Assembly (NCBI GenBank): GCA_036491415.1
Contig: DASXCC010000017.1
Span: 1 to 10,691 of the forward strand
DNA length: 10,691 bases
Direction of reading: 5' to 3'
DNA from: JAICKN01 sp036491415
GTDB lineage: Bacteria; Acidobacteriota; Terriglobia; Terriglobales; Acidobacteriaceae
A program made the translations under genes and the position numbers. Shown here one piece after another: positions 6,569-10,691 of this stretch. The notes below the pieces were generated by a model, which saw nothing but the letters and a program-made list of their open reading frames with translations, had not been told where the DNA came from and made no database searches. How positions within the stretch are numbered: position 1 is the stretch's first letter; each line of letters begins with the position of its first letter.

Positions 6569-6586
6569 AACTACTCGGAGGAATCT

Positions 6587-7594
6587 ATGAAGCTTACCCC
6601 TGGCAAACTGGCCGGGCTGAAGAAAGTATCGAATGAGCGGGGCGTGATTGCAGCCGCCGCCATGGATCAACGTGGATCATTGCAGAAGTCGCTTGCCAAG
6701 GAAAAAGGCGGCAACATCGGTGACGCGGAAATAGAAGAATTTAAATCGCTCGTCACGGAAGTCCTGACGCCGCACGCCACTGCTATCCTGCTCGATCCTG
6801 AATGGGGATTGCCCGCCTCAAAGCGTCGCGCGAAGAACGCCGGCCTGCTGCTCGCTTATGAAAAGACCGGATACGACAAGACCGGCCCCGGCCGCCTGCC
6901 TGATCTTTTGAATCATTGGTCTGTAAAGCGGTTGAAGGAAGCTGGCGCCGATTGCATTAAGATTCTGCTCTATTACACCCCGTTTGATCCGAAAGATGTG
7001 AACGATCAGAAGCATGCCTGGGTGGAGCGTTTGGGCGACGAATGCCGCGCCAACGATATTCCCTTCTTCCTCGAATTTGTCGGCTACGACGATGGAGCAG
7101 ACGAAAAAGGTCTGGACTACGCAAAGAAGAAACCGGAAATCGTGACGGGGAGCATGCGCGAGTTCAGCAAAGATCAATACGGCGTTGACGTGCTCAAAGT
7201 CGAAGTACCGGTCAATATGAAATTTGTGGAAGGCGTGAAGTCCTATGGCGGCCAGAAGGCTTACAGCAAGAAGGAAGCCGTCGATCTATTCCACAAAGCT
7301 GCGAACGTCGCTACCAAGCCGTTCATCTATCTTTCGGCTGGTGTCAGCAACGCTGAGTTTGCGGAAACGCTGGAACTCGCCGTCGAAACCGGCGTGAAGT
7401 TTAACGGCGTACTCTGCGGACGCGCGACCTGGAAAGATGGCATCGCTATCTACGCCAAGCAGGGCGCGGGAGCATTCCGTAAGTGGCTGGAGACCGAAGG
7501 CGTAAAGAATATTGATAACGTCAACGACAAGCTGAAGGCCGCCAGTTCCTGGCACTCCTTCTACGAAACAGAACCAGCGCTGGTCGGCGCGTAG
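6587..7594 (+). CDS. lacD: LacD-type class I aldolase (tagatose 1,6-bisphosphate aldolase family)
   Basis: Cytoplasmic TIM-barrel aldolase, 335 residues against roughly 325 for characterised LacD. It should split a ketohexose bisphosphate into dihydroxyacetone phosphate and glyceraldehyde 3-phosphate through a Schiff-base lysine. Landmarks are AMDQRGSL (25-32, D27), LLDPEWGLPA (68-77), GADCIKILLYY with K125 (120-130), FFLEFVGYDD with E163 (160-169), DVLKVEVPV with the likely Schiff-base K204 (201-209), IYLSAGVSNAEF (247-258) and GVLCGRATWKDG (274-285). D27, K125, E163 and K204 match catalytic residues of streptococcal LacD as I recall them (lysine 205 there). Start is supported by GGAGG 5 nt upstream. 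No tagatose or lactose genes are nearby, so the true substrate may be fructose 1,6-bisphosphate or a related sugar; LacD enzymes are known to have loose stereospecificity. A terminator follows, so it is probably a single-gene unit. Confidence 0.88.
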   Translation: MKLTPGKLAGLKKVSNERGVIAAAAMDQRGSLQKSLAKEKGGNIGDAEIEEFKSLVTEVLTPHATAILLDPEWGLPASKRRAKNAGLLLAYEKTGYDKTGPGRLPDLLNHWSVKRLKEAGADCIKILLYYTPFDPKDVNDQKHAWVERLGDECRANDIPFFLEFVGYDDGADEKGLDYAKKKPEIVTGSMREFSKDQYGVDVLKVEVPVNMKFVEGVKSYGGQKAYSKKEAVDLFHKAANVATKPFIYLSAGVSNAEFAETLELAVETGVKFNGVLCGRATWKDGIAIYAKQGAGAFRKWLETEGVKNIDNVNDKLKAASSWHSFYETEPALVGA

Positions 7595-7614
7595 TCAGTT
7601 CTGGCATAAACTCG

Positions 7615-7650
7615 AAAGCGTGCTGACAATTGTTGGCACGCTTTTGTTTT
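7615..7650 (+). terminator. Rho-independent terminator after the aldolase gene
   Basis: AAAGCGTGC (7615-7623) and GCACGCTTT (7636-7644) form a perfect 9-bp stem. The 12-nt interior is itself nearly self-complementary, which may lengthen the hairpin. TTTTGTTTT (7642-7650) follows. The T-tract ends directly before the GGTGA ribosome-binding site of the next gene, so that gene needs read-through or a promoter within or next to the hairpin. Confidence 0.85.
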
Positions 7651-7658
7651 GGTGAAAT

Positions 7659-8444
7659 ATGCAAGAAATTAAAACCGTTCTCATCACCGGCGCATCCGGC
7701 GGCATTGGATATGAACTCGCCAAACTCTTCGCCAAGGATGGGCATAAACTCATCCTCGTCGCACGAACTGCGGGCAAGCTCACGCAATTTTCCGATGAAT
7801 TGCAGCGCCAGTTCAATATCTCGGCAAAGCCCATTGTCCTGGATCTTGCCACACCAGTTGCAGCGCAAACGTTGTTCGATCAATTACAACGTGAAGGAAT
7901 CGCCGTCGACATTCTGGTGAATAATGCCGGATATGCGAAGTACGGAGAATTCGTAAATATTCCGCTGGAAGAATCGCAGGGCCAGATTCAACTCAACATC
8001 TCGACGTTGACCGCCCTTACGAAATTGTTCGTTCCGCCCATGGTGCAGCGCCGCTCAGGCAAAGTCATGAACGTGGCCTCAACCGCCGCATTTCAGCCCG
8101 GGCCGTTAATGGCCGTTTACTATGCAACCAAGGCATATGTCGTTTCTTTTTCCGAAGCGCTTGCCAATGAGTTGAAAGGTTCCGGCGTAACCGTAACATG
8201 CTTCTGTCCCGGCGCAACGGACACCGGATTCCAGCATCGCGCCGAGAACAACGAATCACGATTGTTTAAAAAGATGTATCCGATGAACGTGAAGACGGTT
8301 GCGCGCGACGGCTATCGAGGGTTGAAGAAAAATAAAACACTGGTAATTTCAGGATTGAAAAACCGGATTTTGATGCAAACCGTCCGAGTGACCCCACGCA
8401 AACTTGTGACCGCTATCTCGCGATGGGTCTCCGAACAAGCGTAG
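7659..8444 (+). CDS. Short-chain dehydrogenase/reductase (SDR, COG0300 type)
   Basis: Cytoplasmic NAD(P)-dependent oxidoreductase of 261 residues with a complete classical SDR core. The cofactor loop is TGASGGIG (10-17). R36 in LVAR, just after the second strand, favours NADP(H). DLA (62-64) and NNAG (88-91) follow, then N113, S141 and the YxxxK pair Y154/K158 in VYYATKAYV, which complete the catalytic tetrad. CPGATDTGF (183-191) is the usual post-active-site loop. The C-terminal basic stretch (about 204-250) resembles DltE/YqjQ-like members. The substrate cannot be predicted. The start has a short-spaced GGTG 4 nt upstream. It sits 8 nt after the aldolase terminator and 69 bp before the PIG-L gene in the same reading frame, which suggests but does not prove co-transcription with PIG-L. 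Confidence 0.92.
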   Translation: MQEIKTVLITGASGGIGYELAKLFAKDGHKLILVARTAGKLTQFSDELQRQFNISAKPIVLDLATPVAAQTLFDQLQREGIAVDILVNNAGYAKYGEFVNIPLEESQGQIQLNISTLTALTKLFVPPMVQRRSGKVMNVASTAAFQPGPLMAVYYATKAYVVSFSEALANELKGSGVTVTCFCPGATDTGFQHRAENNESRLFKKMYPMNVKTVARDGYRGLKKNKTLVISGLKNRILMQTVRVTPRKLVTAISRWVSEQA

Positions 8445-8513
8445 GCCAATTCTGGCATACTGTTGCAGCAGACATTTTTAGTATCTAATTCCTGTTCTTC
8501 TCGTCAAACGAAC

Positions 8514-10691
8514 TTGAGACAAAAACTACATCCCCGCTTGGCTACCGGTCTGCGCGCTTTATTTGCAGCGCTTCTTTTACTTACAACATTCCAACTGCTC
8601 GCGCAGCAACTTCCGCCGCTTCCGCAGGACATTGGTAAAGATGGTCTCAAGCTGCAACTGTTGCGCCTGCAAACAACGGCGCGGTTGCTGCAAATTGACG
8701 CTCATCCCGACGATGAAGATGGCGGCATGCTCACTTATGAATCGCGCGGCCAGGGTGTCACAGTCACGCTACTCACGCTTAATCGTGGTGAAGGCGGACA
8801 GAATAAATTAGGCAGCGATTTTTCCGACGTCCTTGGAGTCTTGCGAACGCTGGAGGTAACGGCCGCTGACCAATATTACGGAATCAATCAGCGATTCACT
8901 CGGGTTGCCGATTTCGGATTTTCCAAATCTCCCGACGAAACTTTCCAGAAGTGGGGCGGTCATGATGTCCCGCTTGCAGACATCGTTCGCGTCATTCGAA
9001 CATTCCGGCCTGACGTGCTGGTTGCGCGATTTTCTGGCACCAGCAGAGATGGACACGGTCATCACCAGGCTTCAGCTCTGTTAACAAAGGAGGCATTCCG
9101 CGCCGCCGCCGATCCCAATCGCTTCCCTGAACAGATTCGCGAAGGTTTGCAACCATGGCAGGCCAAGAAGCTTTATATCGGAAACGTCTGCGGCTTTTTC
9201 GCTCCTACCTGTGCCAATGAAAACTGGACAGTAAAGCTGAACACGGGTGAGGAGAATCCTTCGCTTGGCATGTCGTACGCCCAGTTTGCGATTGAGGGAT
9301 TACATCATCAGCAGTCGCAAGGTGTGGGGGGATTTACTATTCCTTCAGGACCTCGCTACAGCTATTACAAGCTAGTCGATACCGCGCTTCCCGGGAAAAT
9401 TGATACCAGCAAGCATGAGAACACCTTCTTCGATGGGATTAATACAACTGTTCCGACCTTGGCTGACAAGCTCAGCGCAAAAGACCGCGCTGCGGCAACA
9501 TTTTTAAAACCCGCGCTTAAGGATTTACAAAACAAAATTACTGCTGCCGTTCACACTTCGGATGCCACTGCGCAAGTTCATTCTTTGCTGCTGGGTTTGA
9601 ACAAGGCCGACGAGATTATCCTGCAAGTGAATCAAGCCAAACTTTCCGATGCGGCGAAAAAGACTTTGCTGGCAAACCTCAAAACCAAGCAAGCCCAATT
9701 GGAAGAAGCAGCCAACTTGGCGGCAGGCATCACTTTAACGGCTACTGCTGGCGAATCCGTGGCCGCGTCGCCGAATGAAGCCGTAACGGCAGTGCCCGGT
9801 CGTAACGTTGATGTCACAGTAAATTTTTCCAGCTCACAAAAAGCCGAGCTCAAAACGACTAGCCTTGACTTGCCTTCCGGATGGAAGAAAACTGAACTAC
9901 GGCATGATGGCAACTCCACAACTTTCCGCGTCAGCGTGCCAGCGAATGCGCAGATCACGCGTCCTTACTGGCATCGCAATGATCCGGCCATCGAGAGCGT
10001 AAACACTATCGACGAGCCGCAATTCGCAACGCTACCTCTGGCTCCTTCGCAGGTGCTTGCGCATGCTTACTATTCCATCGCTGGAGCGCCCGGCGTCGTT
10101 CACGCTCCCGTGGTTGTGAAGTTCGAGCAGGATACTAAAGAGCGAGAAATGGCGCTGGCGGTTACGCCGCTCTTCTCCGTACTTTTGAATCCGGGGGAGC
10201 AAGTGCTTTCTACCAATAACACTTCGCCTTCGTCGAATGTCACCGTCCGTGTCACTTCCAACGTTGCGAGCGCCCCACGCGCCATTCTTCATCTGAATCT
10301 TCCTGCGGGATGGCGTTCCGAACCTAAGGAACAAAAAGTCGAGCGCCTGACTCGCGACAAAAATCAGGACTACGTCTTTCAGGTCTTCCCTGTGGACCAC
10401 AAGCCGGGCAAAGCTGAAATCCATGCCGTGCTCGAAGCGAACGGAAAGAAATATTCAGAAGGCTACACACTTGTCACGCGCGCCGATATCGGCAGCGCCT
10501 ATTACTATCAGCCGGCCATTCAGCGTGTAAGTTTAGTGGATGTGAAACTTCCCAAGCATTTGCGAGTCGGATATGTCATGGGCGCGGGCGATGACATTTC
10601 CACTGTATTGAGTCAGGTGGGGCTTGATGTCGCGCTCATTCCCACAGAGAAGCTCTCAAACGAAGACCTGAGCCAATACGGCACCATCGTG
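8514..10691 (+). CDS. Exported PIG-L family deacetylase-like protein, 3' end cut off by the window
   Basis: The frame is open to the window edge (726 codons seen); the C-terminus is missing. The TTG start is chosen because residues 1-30 then form a signal peptide (basic N-terminus, ALFAALLLLTTFQLLA, cleavage near A/QQ). No ATG lies in frame before the catalytic motif, and no Shine-Dalgarno sequence is visible. The PIG-L domain (about 55-215) has the zinc motif H64-P-D66-D67-E68, TLNRGEGGQN shortly after it, and the later histidine cluster H181-G-H183-H184. Family members are zinc hydrolases that deacetylate N-acetylglucosamine-type amino sugars. A helical, K/Q-rich stretch (about 320-400) is followed by beta-rich regions (about 410-660) resembling NEW3-like immunoglobulin-type domains. 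LRVGYVMGAGDD (from about 683) opens what may be a glutamine-amidotransferase-like fold. Typical small PIG-L enzymes have only 220-280 residues, so this is a large exported variant. The substrate is unknown. Confidence 0.88.
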   Translation, partial: MRQKLHPRLATGLRALFAALLLLTTFQLLAQQLPPLPQDIGKDGLKLQLLRLQTTARLLQIDAHPDDEDGGMLTYESRGQGVTVTLLTLNRGEGGQNKLGSDFSDVLGVLRTLEVTAADQYYGINQRFTRVADFGFSKSPDETFQKWGGHDVPLADIVRVIRTFRPDVLVARFSGTSRDGHGHHQASALLTKEAFRAAADPNRFPEQIREGLQPWQAKKLYIGNVCGFFAPTCANENWTVKLNTGEENPSLGMSYAQFAIEGLHHQQSQGVGGFTIPSGPRYSYYKLVDTALPGKIDTSKHENTFFDGINTTVPTLADKLSAKDRAAATFLKPALKDLQNKITAAVHTSDATAQVHSLLLGLNKADEIILQVNQAKLSDAAKKTLLANLKTKQAQLEEAANLAAGITLTATAGESVAASPNEAVTAVPGRNVDVTVNFSSSQKAELKTTSLDLPSGWKKTELRHDGNSTTFRVSVPANAQITRPYWHRNDPAIESVNTIDEPQFATLPLAPSQVLAHAYYSIAGAPGVVHAPVVVKFEQDTKEREMALAVTPLFSVLLNPGEQVLSTNNTSPSSNVTVRVTSNVASAPRAILHLNLPAGWRSEPKEQKVERLTRDKNQDYVFQVFPVDHKPGKAEIHAVLEANGKKYSEGYTLVTRADIGSAYYYQPAIQRVSLVDVKLPKHLRVGYVMGAGDDISTVLSQVGLDVALIPTEKLSNEDLSQYGTIV

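Noticed and set aside
7599..8459. Decamer TTCTGGCATA shortly after both the aldolase stop (7599-7608) and the SDR stop (8450-8459)
   Set aside because: Only two short copies with unrelated flanks; could be chance and has no recognisable function.
8450..8466. Sigma-54-like promoter (TGGCA ... TTGCA) before PIG-L
   Set aside because: The GG-to-GC distance is 11 rather than the strict 12 bp of sigma-54 promoters, and the -24 element is imperfect.
8808..9065. Minus-strand open frame opposite the PIG-L gene
   Set aside because: It is a shadow of the PIG-L catalytic region, with no family resemblance.
1..10691. Defence island, mobile element, biosynthetic cluster or CRISPR array
   Set aside because: No transposase, integrase, repeat array, nuclease or helicase genes are seen on either strand; base composition and gene types look like stable chromosome.

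Overview
The window reads as ordinary chromosome from an acidobacterium, most likely of the Terriglobia/Koribacter kind. The main evidence is a secreted VWA protein of the type that is strongly expanded in Acidobacteria (TIGR03436). Supporting hints are a B3 metallo-beta-lactamase, a very large exported PIG-L protein, and an amidase-GerMN-rph gene string. Base composition looks even from end to end. I see no transposase, integrase, tRNA, rRNA, CRISPR array or phage gene, so nothing marks the region as recently acquired. Species-level placement cannot be made from sequence alone.

Layout, left to right. A minus-strand secreted VWA-domain protein (8-1015) diverges from a plus-strand DUF1015-family gene (1296-2657). 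The 280-bp gap between them holds a terminator-like hairpin with no obvious gene in front of it. Next comes a tight plus-strand cluster: a secreted N-acetylmuramoyl-L-alanine amidase (2722-4128, TTG start), a membrane-anchored GerMN-domain protein overlapping it by ATGA (4125-4721), and RNase PH (4759-5493). RNase PH converges, with only 16 bp between, on a minus-strand subclass B3 metallo-beta-lactamase (5510-6388). A 198-bp divergent gap then leads to a LacD-type aldolase (6587-7594) with a clear intrinsic terminator, an SDR oxidoreductase (7659-8444), and an exported PIG-L deacetylase-like protein (from 8514, TTG start) that runs off the right edge.

Functional picture. Four or five products act outside the cytoplasm: the VWA protein, amidase, GerMN protein, beta-lactamase and PIG-L protein. 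Three of these (amidase, lactamase, PIG-L) plausibly touch peptidoglycan, beta-lactams or amino sugars. The remainder are cytoplasmic: RNase PH in tRNA 3' maturation, the aldolase in sugar-phosphate cleavage, the SDR in redox metabolism, and DUF1015 of unknown role. The amidase-GerMN-rph trio is the only likely operon of mixed function, and its gerM-rph adjacency is also known from Bacillus.

I did not find a convincing undescribed multi-gene system. The best leads are modest: possible leaderless starts, a palindrome in front of the aldolase gene, the orphan hairpin, an amidase with altered signature motifs, and the large exported PIG-L protein.
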